DNA of 64,000 nt from Biscogniauxia marginata (GCA_022695795.1 MU404063.1:639682-703681); one strand, 5' to 3'. Shown: positions 1-14,100, numbered from the stretch's first letter. The notes: a model not told the origin generated them from the letters alone. Numbers and translations are program-made.

Positions 1-2598
1 TAAGAAACATAAATAATATACAGCCTTTTAAATAATATATAAACACTATAAATACAAGGTTATACTATTTAGACTTATTAATACACCCGCTACATTTCAA
101 CATATAATTATAATAGTTTTTCGCAAGTTTCTAGACAAATTTGTATTTATTTACTTAAACGATATCCTAATTTACTTAAAAAACGAGAAAAAATACAAAA
201 AACATGTAAAGTAAATGTTAAAAGCCCTAGAAAAGGCGAACCTACTTGTTTATTCGATTAAAAGTAAATAGCATATTAAAAAACTAAATTATTTAAAGTT
301 TATAATAAGTCCAGAAGAAATCCATATTTAAAAAGGAAAAATAGTAACAATTAAGAATTAGCTAGAACTTAAAAGTGTTACAAACATACATATATTTCTT
401 GGCTTTATTAATTATATTAAATAACTCATTAAAGATTTCAAGCGTATCGCTAAACTATTAACGGAACTAACTACCTTAATAAAAACAAGAAAGGCTTTTT
501 ATTTTACTAAAGAAGCTAAACAGGCTTTTCAGCAGCTAAAAAAAGTTATAACTAATGAGGTTATATATAAACTTCTAAATGAAAATAAAAAGAAACGACT
601 AAGGATAAACGCCTTAAATTTCGCCATTAAAACAGTCTTAAAGTAATTAAAAAATAATAAGAAATAATACCTAGTCGCGTACCTATTTAAAGCACTATAT
701 AATGTTAAACTAAACTATCTAATTTATAACAAGGAACTACTAATAATCATTAAAGCATTAAAAAAATAAGAACTATAACTCAGCAAAATCAAGGAACCTA
801 TTAATATCTATTTAAACCACAAAAACCTTACACGATTCATGACAACATAAATACTTAACTAAAGACACAAGCGTTAAATAATTTTCTTATTTAAGTTCAA
901 TTTCAAAATCTAGCACATTAAGGGAAAAAAAATATTTAAGTAAATCTTCTTAGTAAAAAGGGAAATTATAAATCAAAAATTAACAAAAAAGATATCTAGA
1001 TGTTTAAACAACAAAATAATAAATTAATTGTATTAACTTACATACGAATTAACATAAAAAACTAAAAACAATGATTTAAGGAAAATTATAATCAAAAAAA
1101 AAACAATTATAGTTTTAGCAAGGATCTAGTAATAAACTTCTCTTGTATAAAGAAAAGGTATACGTATTAAAACGAGTATAAAACGAATTCGTTAAAGAAT
1201 TTCACAAACATTCTTTACATGGTTACTAAGGGATTTTCAAAACAATAAAACGACTTTAAAAAGAATTCGACTTTTCAGGAATACGACAAATAATCAAAAA
1301 AATTATAAAGAATTATAATATTTATAATAAAGTTAAAGCATTATAATATAAACCATATAAATTATTACAACTAACCTAAATACTTAACAAAGCATAGAAT
1401 ATAATTGTATAGGACTTCGTAATGAAACTTTCAAAGTCAAAGGATCTTACCATAAAAGTACATTATAACAACATATAAGTAATTATTAATAAACTCATAA
1501 AATACGTCTACTTCTTACTATTTAATAAATCAAGCATAATAAAACAATTAATTTTTAGCTTTTTAAGAAAATATATTAACAAATATGGGTTATTTAAACG
1601 CGTTGTTTTAAACAAAGACAAGTTATTTACGTTAAAATTCTAAATTAGTCTAATAAAACGAATAAAAGTTAAATAAAAGTTATTTATAGCGTATTACCTC
1701 TAAATAAACAAGTAAACAGAAAAACTAAACCAAATAATAAAACAATATTTACAAAGCTATGTTAACTAGGAAATAAATAACTAAATAGAATTACTACTAA
1801 TAACCTAAATAGTATATAACACTTCGGTTAATAAAGACATGAAAATATCACTATATAAGGCAGTATATAAATAAAAGGCGGAAGTTTAAAAACAACTAAT
1901 CGAACTTACAAAAGCACCAAAAATCGAAATAAAGGCCCCGAGAGCAAAAGTACTATCCAAAAAAATCTAGGTAGTATAATAATAACTACAAAAAGAATTA
2001 CAATTTATTTAAGATAAAATAATAAAGCACTATAATAAAAGAAAAATTAAGGGACTAATTCTTAAAAGAAAAGACATAATTTATTTACTTCGCTAATAAC
2101 AAGACGTAATATTAAAAATACTTTAAATTAAAATAAAGTAACTTAACGAAAAACTTAAATTCAAGAAATTAAAACCATATAAAATTAAAAAAGTTGTTTT
2201 AAAAGTTAATTATAAGTTAGCACTACTAAAAAGATCTAGAATATATCTTGTATTTCATATTTCGCTTTTAAAACCAGCATTAAATAACGCCGTGTTAAAA
2301 AACCAATTAGAATTTAAAAAAAACCTTAATAAATACGAAATAGAAAAAATACTAGATTTAAAACAGGTCGAAAGTTAATTACAGTATTTAATTAAATAGG
2401 AGGGTTACTTACCGGAAAAAAACATTTAAAAACTATTTAAGTATTTAAAGAACCTAACAAATAAAATTAAAAACTTTTACCGCTAAAATCTAGACTAGCT
2501 AAAAAGGCCTAGATATCGAAGTCTTGATCTTGCTAGGAAGGACTAAGAAAAGAGAAAAGGCAGGTCTCGGAAGTAAGTAAACTTTACGAAAATTTAGA

Positions 2599-2960
2599 TT
2601 AACACTACGATTCCTTTATATGTTACGATTCTTTAGCAAAACGTTTTTATTTTTTTTCTTTACGCTTAACGCGTTTTAAATCCTTTATAGAATTAAGACC
2701 TTAAGTAACTATTTTACGTAATTTATTTAACCATAATTTACGTTTAGTCTTAAGGCGTAAAATGCGGTTTATAACTACTTTCTTAATAGCACGAGTAACC
2801 TTATAATGGGATTTCGCTTCCTTAAGCTTAACCTCGATCTTTTAAAATTATTCCGTGATTTTAACCACGCTTTTTCGCGAAATACTAAACACGTTACATC
2901 GCGATCGATTTAATCTTATATATTCCACACAATAATTAAAATCCTTTAAAGCAATATAAT
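2599..2960 (-). pseudogene. antisense third ORF of copy 1 (relic)
   Basis: Between pol and the 3' LTR, on the strand opposite to gag-pol, there is a reading frame homologous to that at 7790-8142 in element A and ending at the same TAA. It encodes a lysine/glutamate-rich, coiled-coil-like tail. In-frame TAA codons sit at glutamine-like positions, as RIP would create. No function is known to me. Confidence 0.55.
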
Positions 2961-3219
2961 CTTTTTTATTACGCTCGTAATAAAAACAAGTTATCTTTTT
3001 TTTATTATAAAAAGCAATAAAATTTAAAAGAGTTACTTTATTTTTAACTTATTTTTTAGCTCGACGCGAAATGTTAGAATTTTCTTTACGAAATTTTATT
3101 ATATAATAAAATATTATAAACTAAGTTAAAAAAGGCTTAAACTTCTTAACAAATTAAAAAAAAGGTTAATTAATACTCTCTTTATTTTTAAAACAAAAAT
3201 TCTCGAAAGGAAAGAATAA

Positions 3220-3625
3220 TATTACGAGACTCCTAAAACGAGGAAACGCGTGCCACGCACGTGACCCTATTAAATAAGTGAATAATGGGTGGGGCAACTT
3301 ACGATTTAACTATTTACTAAATGTGTGAATAGTGGGTGGGGCAACTTATAATTTAACTATTCAGTTAATTATATAAAAAGAAGAATAAGTATAAGTAAAT
3401 TAGAATTTCTTTATATAATTAATTTCTCCCTTTTTAACTATTAATCTAAGACTATAGTCACTTTTTAATATTATAGTAAAAATACCTTAAAACCTCTTTA
3501 ACGAACATAACATTATAAATTAATTAAACTAATCTTAACCCATTATTACCTTTAAATCAAGAAAACCTAGTACGTACTTACCTGTAAAGTTAACTGACTA
3601 GGAACACACAGGGAGGTTCGTTACA
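3220..3625 (+). repeat. 3' LTR of copy 1 (406 bp)
   Basis: It starts TATTACGAGAC (a mutated TGTTACG) and ends GTTCGTTACA. It matches the LTRs of element A at 7119-7523 and 14215-14619 along its whole length, including the U3 core GCGTGCCACGCACGTGACCC. U3 holds two tandem units of about 43 bp built around GGGTGGGGCAACTTA. Confidence 0.92.
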
Positions 3626-3968
3626 AATTATAACTAAAAAAGAGTCTTAAGAGGACACTTTAAAAGTTTAATAAAAAAAATCATTTAAAGAAAAAAAAGA
3701 AAAAGAGAAAAAAATATCTAAAAAAGAAAATAAATAAGTAAAACAACCTTTACTTTTTAAAGATAAGTAATCGAAACTACCTTTAAACGATAACGACCTT
3801 AATAACTTAAACGACAAAAACAATATAACAACCCTTAATATAAAAAGTTTTAAATTAATTATACCTAGCAAATATAATGAGTTAAGCGATTTAAAGGGAT
3901 TTTTAATCTAGGTTAAAACTTATTTATAGTTTTATTACGAAACGATTACCATTAAAGAACAAAAGGTT
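3626..3968 (+). mobile_element. element D, piece 1 (gag N-terminal part)
   Basis: This segment aligns with the gag start region of element C (about 24650-24990), so it is the early gag of a plus-strand Ty3/gypsy element. Its 5' LTR and leader lie left of the window, beyond copy 1. The piece stops at AGGTT (3964-3968), the duplicated target of element B, and the same gag resumes at 19073 with AGGTTCTTATAATATCTTAG. That matches C at about 24976 onward, so the two pieces were once contiguous. Confidence 0.85.
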
Positions 3969-4394
3969 TATAACGAACCTCCTTGTGGATTCCTAGTTAA
4001 CTAACTTTATAAGTAAGTACGTACTAGGTTTTCTTGATTTAAAAATAACAATAAATTAAGATTAGTTTAAGTGATTTATAATGTTTTATCCGTTAAAGAG
4101 GTTTTAAGGTACTTTTATTATAATGTTAAAAAGTGACTATAATTTTAAATTAATAGTTAAGGAATTAAAATGAATAACTAAATATATAAGAAATTCTAAT
4201 TTATTTATATTTTATTCTTTATAAGGAGTTATACCTATATTTTCTTAAATTCTTAGGAGAATAACAGAGAATCTTAGTATTTTCCTAAATTTTTAAGAGA
4301 ATAATAAAGAATCTTGGTATTTTCCTTTTTAAAGTTATATAACCTTAAATTACATAACCATTTTAATTATTTTTACCTTTATTAAGTCGTAACA
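3969..4394 (-). repeat. 3' LTR of element B (426 bp)
   Basis: It starts TATAACGAACC (from TGTGACGAACC) and ends AAGTCGTAACA on the plus strand. It is 39 bp longer than the partner at 18686-19072 because a unit around GAGAATAACAGAGAATCTT is present twice here and once there. Confidence 0.92.
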
Positions 4395-4598
4395 TTATAT
4401 CTCTTTTTTAAATGGTTTTATTTTTAAAACTTTTTTTCTTAGTAACTTTTTATTTTAATTATGTTATTTTATCGTGTTACTAAGAATATGCGAATAAGTT
4501 TAAAAAAAAGGAATTCTTCCGAATATTAATACGAACTAGCCGTTATTATTAATTAATTTAAATATATAGTTATGCTTTATACTTATTATTTTAAAAGG

Positions 4599-4990
4599 GG
4601 CTTATTATGCAAAATATTAAAGAATCGGAAAAAATGTTAGAATTATAGTGAGATTAATACCACCTCTTGTGACGGTAATCACGTTTCCTTAAAATCTTTT
4701 TAAAATATTTAAAAAGAAAAACTTAAGATAGATCGAGAAAAATGAGTAGCCATTTAGTAATTTCAGGAACTATTAAGTAAGATTACGCGATTAAATTGTT
4801 AATTTAAATAATTATATAAATATGCGGTTTAATTTATTCGACGCGGACTTTAAAACTTAAATAAGTTAAAGGATTAAGAATATATTAAGGCGGAGTAAAA
4901 GCGTTTTTAAGCTAAATAATAGTTTTTAACTAAATAGGTTAAAGTTACTTTCGAGGCCGTTCCCTCTTTTAACTAGTTATAATTAAATCA
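4599..4990 (+). pseudogene. antisense third ORF of element B (Cys-cluster plus coiled coil, relic)
   Basis: B is transcribed on the minus strand, but this frame reads on plus, just inside the 3' LTR. It begins near GLLCKILKNRKKC and shows the spacing C-x8-C-x2-(C/Y)-x7-C-D, followed by a Lys/Glu-rich helix-forming stretch. Stops inside are TAG/TAA/TGA at positions that RIP can explain. The same motif recurs in elements C and D. It resembles a zinc-binding cysteine cluster, but function is unknown. Confidence 0.55.
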
Positions 4991-5306
4991 CGACTTGGGT
5001 TTTTAAATTTCTTTAAGCGATTTGGGTTTTAACGGTAAAAGCTTTTAAGTTTAATTATTAAATTCTTTAAATGTTTAAGTGGTTTTTAAGTGTTTTTTTT
5101 AATAGGTAACTTTCTTATTTAATAAAATATTATAATTAACTTTTAACTTGTTTTAAATCTAGTATCTTTTTTACTTCGTATTTATTAGGGTTTTCTTTAA
5201 ATTTTAGTTAGTTTTTTAGTATAGCGTTATTTAATGCTGGTTTTAAAAGTAAAATATGGAATATAAAATGTATTTTGGATTTTTTTGGTAACGCTAACTT
5301 GTAATT

Positions 5307-5563
5307 AACTTTTAAAATAACCTTTTTAATTTTATATAATTTTAACTTTTAAAATAACCTTTTTAATTTTATATAATTTTAACTTTTAAAATAACCTTTT
5401 TAATTTTATATAATTTTAACTTTTAAAATAACCTTTTNNNNNNNNNNNNNNNNNNNNNNNNNNNNNNNNNNNNNNNNNNNNNNNNNNNNNNNNNNNNNNN
5501 NNNNNNNNNNNNNNNNNNNNNNNNNNNNNNNNNNNTTTAATTTTATATAATTTTAACTTTTAA
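5307..5563. repeat. 37-bp tandem repeat with assembly gap
   Basis: A 37-bp unit beginning AACTTTTAAAATAACCTTTT is repeated at least three times before a run of N (5438-5535) and resumes after it. It lies in the 3' part of element B's pol. In element A the matching place has a single unit, so the array grew inside this copy. True copy number is unknown because of the gap. Confidence 0.9.
5438..5535. other. assembly gap (98 N)
   Basis: A run of N inside the 37-bp tandem array, most likely an unresolved repeat number. Confidence 0.99.
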
Positions 5564-7118
5564 ACTTAAGTTTTTTGTTAAGTCGTTTTATTTTGATTTA
5601 AGGTGTTTTTGATGTTACGCCTTATTATTAGCGAAGTAAGTAGATTATGTTTTTTCTTTTAAGAATTAATCTTTTAATTCTTTTTTTATTATAGTATTTT
5701 ATTATTTTGTTTTAAATAAACTATAATTCTTTTTATAGTCGTTATTATACTACTTAAACCTTTTTAGATAGTACTTTTATTCTCGGGGCTTTTATTTTAA
5801 CTTTTGGTGTTTCCGTGAGTTTAATTAGTTGTTTTTAGATTTTTGCTTTTTACCTGTATATTGCCTCGTATAGTGATATCTTTATATCCTCGTTAATTGA
5901 AATGTTATATGCTATTTAAGCTATTAATAATAATTCTACTTAGTTATTCATTTCTTAGTTAATATAACTTTGTAAATATTGTTTTATTATTTAGTTTAAT
6001 TTCTTTATTTGTTCGTTTATCTAGGGATAATACGCTATAAATAATTTTTATTTAACTTTCATCCGTTTTATTAGGTTTATTCAAAATTTTAAAGTAAATA
6101 ACTTGTCTTTATTTAAAATAATGTGTTCCGGTAATTTATGTTTATTAACGTATTCTTTTAAGAAATTAAAAACTAGCTGTTTTATTATATTTAATTTGTT
6201 AAATGGTAGAAAATAGATATATTTCGTGAGTTTATTAACGATTATTTATATGTTATTATAAGGTACTCTTATAATAAAATCTTTTAACTTTAGAAGTTTT
6301 ACTACGAAATCCCATGTAATTATATATCACGTTTTATTAAGTATTTAGGTTAGTTATAATAATCTATATAGTTTATATTGTGATGCTTTAACCTTATTAT
6401 AAATATTATAAATCTTTATAATTCTTTTAACTATTTATCGCATTCCTAGAAAGTCGAATTTTTTTTAAAGTCGTTTTACTGTTTTGAAAATTCCTTAGTG
6501 GCTATGTAGAGAATATTTGTGAAATTCTTTAACGAATTCGTTTTGTACTCGTTTTAATATATATACTTTTTCTTTATACGAGAGAAGTTCGTCACTAGAT
6601 CCTTATTAAGATTATAATTGTTTTTCCTTTTAATTATAATTTTTTTGAAACGTTATTTCTAGTTTTTTATATTAATTCGCATATAAGCTAATATAATTGA
6701 TTTGTTATTTTGTTATTTAAATATCTAGATATCTTTTTTATTGATTTTTGATTTATAATTTCCCTTTTTATTAAGAAGATCTATTTAGATATTTTCCTTT
6801 CCCTTGATATACTAGATTTTAAAATTAAAATTAAATAAAAAAATCATTTAACACTCGTGTTTTTAATTAAGCGTTTGTGTTGTTATAAATCGTGTAAGGT
6901 TTTTATGGTTTAAATATATATTAATAGGTTCCTTAGTTTTATTAAGCTATAGTTCTTATTTCTTTAATGCTTTAATGATTATTAATAATTCCTTATTATA
7001 AATTTAATAGTTTAGTTTAGTATTATATAATGCTTTAAATAGGTACGCAATTAAGTATTATTTCTTATTATTTTCTAGTTACTTTAAAACTACTTTAATG
7101 GCGAAATTTAAGGCGTTT

Positions 7119-7523
7119 TGTGATGAACCTCCCTGTGTATTCCTAGTCAGCTGACTTTACAGGTGAGTACGTACTAGGTTTTCTTGATTTAAAGGTAACA
7201 GTGGGTTAAGATTGGTTCAGGTATTTCACAATGGTTGTTCGTCAGAGAGGTTTTAAAGTACTCTCACTATAGTATTAAAAAGTGATTATAGTTTTAGATT
7301 AATAGTTAAAAAACGAGAAACTAATTATACAAGGAAATTCCAATTTATTTATACTTGTTCTTTTTTTTATATAATTAACTGAATAGTTAAATCGTAGGTT
7401 GCCCCACTTATTATTTATATATTTAATAAATAGTTAAATCGTGGGTTGCTTTACCTATTATTTATTTATTCGATGGGGTCACGTGCGTGGCACGCGTTTC
7501 CCTATTTTAGGAGTCTCGTAATA
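7119..7523 (-). repeat. 3' LTR of element A (405 bp)
   Basis: It runs from TGTGATGAACC to CTCGTAATA on the plus strand. Equal in length to its partner at 14215-14619; the differences I compared are transitions. The inner side has a polypurine tract on the minus strand (AAAGGAGAAGAATAA). Confidence 0.95.
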
Positions 7524-7789
7524 TTATTCTTCTCCTTTAAAAATCTTTATCTTAAAGATAAAAAAAGGGTTAGTTATTCTTTTTTTTAATTTATTAAAAG
7601 GTTTAAATCTTTTTTAACTTAGTTTATAATGTCTTATTATATAATAAAATTTCGTAAAAAAAATTCTAATATCTTGCGTTAAGTTAAGAAATAAATTAAA
7701 AACAAGGTAACTTTTTTAAACTTTATTATTTTTTATAATAAAAAAAATAGCTTATTTTTATTATAAGTATAATAAAAAAAATTATATTA

Positions 7790-8142
7790 TTTCGAAGGAT
7801 TTTAATTATTATGTAAAATACATAAAATTAAGTTAATCGCGATGCGACGTGTTTAGTATTTCGCAAAAAAGCGTATTTAAAATTACGAAACAATTTTAAA
7901 AGATTAAGGCTAAACTCGAAAAAGCGGAATCCCATTATAAAGTTACTCGTGTTATTAAGAAGGCAATTATAAACCGCATTTTACGCTTTAAAACTAAGCA
8001 TAAATTATAATTAAGTAAATTATATAAAATAATTACTCGAGATCTTAATTCTATAAAGGATTTAAAGCGCGTTAAGCGTAAAGAAGAAAAATAAAAACGT
8101 CTTACTAAAAAATCGCAACGTGTAAAGAGATCGCAGCGTTAA
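7790..8142 (+). pseudogene. antisense third ORF of element A (relic)
   Basis: This frame lies opposite to gag-pol, between pol and the 3' LTR, and ends at TAA 8140-8142. It reads a Y-x2-Y-x7-C-D segment in which the Tyr codons (TAT, TAC) are one RIP step from Cys. That matches the C-x2-C-x7-C-D of elements B and C. A basic, heptad-like tail follows (KAKLEKAESHYK and onward). Only three in-frame TAA codons interrupt about 110 codons, so the frame looks once functional. Confidence 0.6.
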
Positions 8143-11100
8143 TTTAAGTCTTTATAGAGTTTACTTACTTTTAAGACCTGCCTTTTCTCCTTTCTTGGTT
8201 CTTCCTAGCAAGATTAAAACTTCGACGTTTAAACCTTCTTAGCCGGTCTAAATTCTAGCGGTAGAAATCTTTAATTTCATTTGTTAGGTTCTTTAAGTGC
8301 TTAAGTGATTTTTAAATGTTCTTTTTCGGTGAGTAACTCTCTTATTTAACTAAATACTATAATTAACTTTCGACTTATCTTAAATTCAATATCTTTTTTA
8401 TTTTATACTTATTAAGGTTTTCTTTAAATTCTAGTTAGTTTTCTAGTATAACGTTATTTAGTGTTAGTTTTAAGAGTGAAACATGAAATATAAGATATAT
8501 TCTAGATCCTTTTAATAGTGCTAATTTATAGTTAATTTTCGAAATAACCTCCTCGATTTTATATGGTCTTAATTTCTTAAATTTAAGTTTTTTGCTAGGT
8601 CGCTTTATTTTAATTTAGGGTATTTTTAATATTATGTTTTGTTGTTAGCGGAGTAAGTAAACTATGTTTCCTTTTTTAAGAATTAATCCTTTAATTCTTT
8701 TTTATTATAGTATTTTGTTATTTTATTTTAAATGAATTGTAATTTTTTTTGTAGCCGTTATTATACTACCTAAATTTTTTTGGATAGTATTTTTACTTTC
8801 GAGGCCTTTATTTTAACTTTTAATGTTTTTGTGAGTTCGATCGATTGTTTTTAAGCTTCCGCTTTTTGCTTGTACACTACTTTGTGTAATGACATTTTTA
8901 TGTCTTTATTAATTAAAGTGTTATATGCTATTTGGGCTATTAATAGTAATTTTACTTAGTTGTTTATTTCTTAGTTAATATAACTTTGTAAATATTGTTT
9001 TATTATTTAGTTTAATTTTTCTATTTACTCGTCCGTTTAGGAGTAATATATTATAGATAATTTTTGTTTAATTCTTATTTGTTTTATTAAGTTAATCCAA
9101 AATTTCGACGTAAATAATTTGTTTTTGTTTAAAATAACATGTTTTAATAACCCATATTTGTTAATATATTTTTTTAAGAAGTTAAAAGCTAATTATTTTA
9201 TTATGCTTGATTTATTAAATAATAAGAAGTAGGCGTATTTCGTGAGTTTATTAATAATTACTTATATGTTGTTATAATGTACTCCTATAATAGGATTTTT
9301 TGATTTTAAGAGTTTCATTACGAAGTCTTATACAATGGTATTTCATGCTTTATTAAGTATCTAAGTTGGTTGTAATAATTCGTATGGTTTATATCGTGAT
9401 GCTTTAGCCTTATTATAGATGTTATAATTCTTTATAATTCTTTTAACTGTTTATTATATTCCTAGAAAGTCGAATTCTTTTTAAAGTCGTTTTATTATTT
9501 TAAAAATCCTTTGGTGGCCATGTAGAGAATGTTTGTGAAATTCTTTGATGAATTTGTTTTATACTTGTTTTAGTATATATACCTTTTCTTTATATAAAAG
9601 AAGTTTGTCGTTAGATTTTTATTAAGATTATAATTATTTTTCTTTTTGATTATAATTTTCCTTAAACTATTATTTTTAGTTTTTTATATTAATTTATATG
9701 TAAGTTAATATAATTAATTCGTTATTTTGTTATTTAAAAATCTGAATATCTCTTTTATTGATTTTTGATTTATAATCTCTTTTTCTGTTAAGAAGATCTA
9801 CTTAGATATTTTCCTTTCCCTTAATGTGCTGGATTCTAAAATTGAACTTAAATAAGAAAATCATTTAATGCTTATGTCTTTAATTAAACGTTTATATTAT
9901 TATGAATCGTGTAAGGTTCTTATGGTTTAAATAGATGTCGATAGGTTTCTTAGTTCCGCTAAGTTATAGTTCCTATTTTTTTAGTGCTCTAATAACTATT
10001 AATAGTTCCTTGTTATAAATTTAATAGTTTAATTTAGTATTATGTAGTGCTTTAAATAGGTACGCGATTAGGTACCATTTCCTATTATCTTTTAATTGCT
10101 CCAGGACTGCTTTAATAGCGAAATTTAAAGTGTTTATCCTTAGTCGTTTCTTTTTATTTTTATTTGGAAGTTTATATATAACCTCACTAATTATAACTTC
10201 TTTTAATTACTAAAAAGCCTGTTTAGCTTTTTTAGTGAAATAGAAAGCCTCTCTTATTTTTGCTAGGGTAATTAGTTCCGTTAATGGTTTGGTAATACGC
10301 CCGAAATCTTTAATAAGTTATTTGACATAGTTAATAAAGCCAAGAAATGCGCGTACGTTTATGACATTCTTAGGTTCTAGCTAATCTTTAATTATTATTA
10401 TTTTTCTTTTTTAAATGTAAATTTCTCCTGGACTTATTATAAACCTTAAATAATCTAGTTTTTTAATATATTATTTATTTTTGGTCGAATAAATAAGTAG
10501 ATTTGCTTTTTCCAGGGTTTTTAACACTTGCTTTATATATTCTTTATATTCTTTCTCGTTTTCTAAGTAAATTAATATATCGTTTAGGTAAATGAATATA
10601 AATTTATTTAAAAACTTGCAAAGAATTATTATAATTATATGTTAAAATATAGCGGGTGCGTTAGTAAGTCCAAATGGTATAACCTTGTACTTATAATGTC
10701 TATATATCGTTTAAAAAGCTGTATATTATTCGTGTCCCTTGGTTATTTTGATTATATAGTATTTATTGCGAAGGTTTAGTGCTATGAAGATTTAGGCCTT
10801 ATTAATTTATTCTTTTATGAGTTTTATTAGTAGTAATAAGTATTTGTTTTTTTTGGTTATTTTATTAAGGTGTCGGTAATTAATTACTTGTCGCTATACT
10901 AGATTTCCTTCTTTATTGACATGTTACTTCCCATTTTTGTCGACTTTAAGTACTATAATCGCCGGGTATCTTAACGAGGATTTAGATTCTCGAATATATC
11001 CTTTATTAAGATCCTCCTAGATTCCTTTTTATAGTACTTTTTGTTTTTCTTGATTTATAAAATATACTAAGAATAATTTTAGTTGTTTTCCTTTTTTAAA

Positions 11101-14100
11101 GTAGATTTAGTGATTTTACTGGTTATGTTTTAGTAATTCTTTTTTTGTTTTATTTCTAAATAATTTATAGAATTGGAGGTATTTACGCGGTACTTTTTTC
11201 GTTGGATTTTTAGGTTTAGTTACTTGAATTATATAGGTAATATGTTTCGTTTTTATATTCGTTTCTTTAGAGTTATTTACGGTACTTATCTCGTAACCCG
11301 TAGTGGTTAATTTCTCTTGTTTTTAATCTTAATAAAGCGTGTTTATCTTGAAATTTATTTATGAATTACTTTTTTTAAGCTAATTTATTCTTAAGATTAT
11401 ATCGTGATTTAATATATATATAATATTAAAGATGACTTATTTAAAATGTTTTTAAATAGTTATTAAAAGAGGAATTATTTCTCTTAACACCCTACTATTT
11501 TTATAACTAGATATGTTTCCTTTAAAGTTTTATAGATTATATAGATTTTGTTTATATACCTATGATATTCTATTTTCTTGAACTATCTTTGCTGAGACAT
11601 AGCTTTTATTTGCTTTTGAATTTATTAGGGCTTTGTATTTTTTTTTATTATACTTAACTTTGGTTATAATAGTGTTGTTAAGTCCTGATTAGACTTTATA
11701 TAAGGACTTATTATTTATAGCTTCTCGCTGCTTTATTAGCGAGAGCCTTTGCTGTTTTTTGGTTTTCCATGTCCTTTTCTTTTTGGTTTTTTTTTAGTTA
11801 TTATAACCTAAATATCTTTTTATTTTTGAGCTTTTATGGGAATGTGTTTCTAGTAATTATTACTTAGATAATCTCTTTAATTACCCTTTACGTAATAAGG
11901 GGTAAAAAGTTTATTTTTTATGTAAAACCTTATATATTAAAACTTTAATTCTTTTTCGAGAGCCTTTTTATAGCCTAAGTCCGTTTTATTAACTCGGAAT
12001 TTTTTAAAGTTCTAAATTATCCTTAAATAAAAGGAGTAATTCTTGAGTTTGTTTGTTAAAGGTATCTCGATGTTTCTCTTTAAGTTTATATTGATTTTTA
12101 GGAGTTTCTCTTTTTTTTTGAGGTATACTTTAATAATTCGTTTATAGCCCCGTTTAGTCGTACGTGTTTTTGCTTATTATTTTATTAAGTGTTTTTCTAT
12201 AAAGCCAAATAGATTAGTATCGTATTTAGTTCGTTTTTCGAGCCATTATAGAAAATATAGTTCCTTTTATAATTCTCATAATTCTTCCTTAATTTCGTTT
12301 TCTTTAAAACCTGTTTCGAGCAAGTCGTATATGTTGCATGGTACCGAGGTGTAACATATATAACCTTTAGTTATTGCTTCGTAGCTTTTTTCGGAGCTTA
12401 GGTGAAGATAACATGCTTTAAGGTAATATAGTTATTGTGGGGTGTTATCGTAGATATATTTATTTTCTTCCGTGTCGTCACTTTCTGGTTTTTAAGAATA
12501 GTAACCGGCTTTATCCTTAAAACTTTTATGTATTTAATAGGCGTCGTTAATATAAAAGCTTTAATATAACGATATATGTTACCTTAAGCTTTAATAGACA
12601 TTGCAACTATTATTTATATAAAGCCTTTAGTTTAGGCTATTGTGTTGGCTTTTTCCCTAATGGGTTTCGTATTTATTATTTTTATAGTGGCTCTAGTGTA
12701 GATCACTATAGTTTAACTTAATTCTTAAGTCGTATCTTAGTTTATAATTATTATATATATATAGTAATTCGCTTTCGTTATATCTTTATTTGGCTTGTTT
12801 TAATGTAAAATATTTTAGATATAAATGGTTATTTTTTGGATAGTTTTTACGGTTAACTTAATAAGATTTATAAACTCTTTTTATAAAGGTCTTTTCGATC
12901 TTTTCTACCTTAATAGTATTAATAGTAAATACTTGGTTTATTTTTTTGTTGTTTTCGAATTGAATCCTTGCTTCGGCGACTCTTTTTTTAGGTTAAAGAA
13001 TCCCTTTTGTTTTTGGTTCCTATTTTTTAGGATTTTGGTATTTGTTTTTATAATGTCTTTTTTTTTTGTAGTTAAAACACTTAATAGTTGATTTGTCTCG
13101 TTTCTTTTGTTCCTTTTGAATAACGTTGATTTTAATGGGGTTTGACTTAGTTCTAGTGCTTTTCTTGGTTTTAGTACCGCTTTTGTGATTTCTTTTTTTC
13201 AGTTGATCGTTATTCCTTCGTTGTACCGTTTTTTTCTTTTTAAGGTACTGTTCGAAGTTCTCGTTATTAATGGTAATTATTATTATAATGTAGTTATTAA
13301 ACTTTCCTGGGTTTTTTTCTTTATATAGGTTTGTTTTATATAACTCATTTTTTATATGGTTTTTTAACCCTTAATAAAATAAGTAGTATAGGTTTTTGAT
13401 AAGTAATTATAATTGGCTTATGAGTTTTTTGAATTTAATAGTATAATTTAAAGCCTTTTTATTTTGTCGTAGTTTATAAAGTCGAGCTTTAGTTTGTTAC
13501 TTGAAGATTAGATTGCTAAATATAGACCTAAGTTGTTTTTTAAATTCTTTATAATTTTTGAAGACTTTTTTCGTGTCTTTTTAGGCGTTTGATTTATTTT
13601 CTAAATAGTTCTTTAATACTAGTTGAAACTAGGTTAAGGCGGTTTTAGTTAGGAGCTGGGATATCGTGAGAATCTTCTATTCTTTAGTGATAATCGTTCT
13701 ATAATAAAACTATAAATAGGTTTTAACCTAGATTAAAAATCCTTTTAAATCGCTTGACTTATTATATTTACTAGGTGTAATTAGTTTAAAACCCTTTACG
13801 TTAGGGGTTATTATATTGTTTTTATCGTTTAAGTCGTTAGGGTCGTTATCGTTTAAGGGTGGTTACTTGTTTTTAAGAGGTAGGGGTTGTTTTGCCTGTT
13901 TTTTAGGTATTTTTTCCTCTTTTTTTTCTTCTTCCTTAGATGCTTTTTCTTGCTGATCCTTTGAGATGTCCTTTTGTGACTCCTTTTTAACTATAACTAT
14001 AATGGATTCTTGTGTTAGTTTCTTTAAACCCTTTAGTTATATCGTAAAAGGACTTAAAGCTTTCGTTTAAGAGCTTATTAATTATTGTTTTTTTATTTGT

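Larger units (their letters stand above)
1..3625 (+). mobile_element. Ty3/gypsy LTR retrotransposon copy 1, 3' part, RIP-degraded
   Basis: The window opens inside the reverse transcriptase of a plus-strand Ty3/gypsy element. The fingers/palm stretch lies at about 50-260, RNase H at about 480-900, the integrase HHCC finger at about 1195-1260 (reads EFHKHSLHGY), the integrase core to about 2100, and a tail to about 2560. TAA/TAG codons stand where CAA/CAG would be, so no frame stays open, which is typical of RIP. A polypurine-like stretch precedes the 3' LTR at 3220-3625. The 5' end is outside the window. The gag sequence that resumes at 3626 belongs to a different element (D), so copy 1 was inserted into D. 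Its TSD cannot be checked because the left flank is missing. Confidence 0.9.

Noticed and set aside
3668..3871. 67-codon minus frame rich in Phe/Ser/Leu, and 12825-13091 plus of similar look
   Set aside because: They are complements of RIP-mutated gag; amino-acid bias comes from AT-rich sequence.
5307..5563. CRISPR-like array (37-bp repeats) and the 19-bp array at 36785
   Set aside because: Units are directly head-to-tail without unique spacers, lie in a eukaryotic transposon relic, and have no associated genes.
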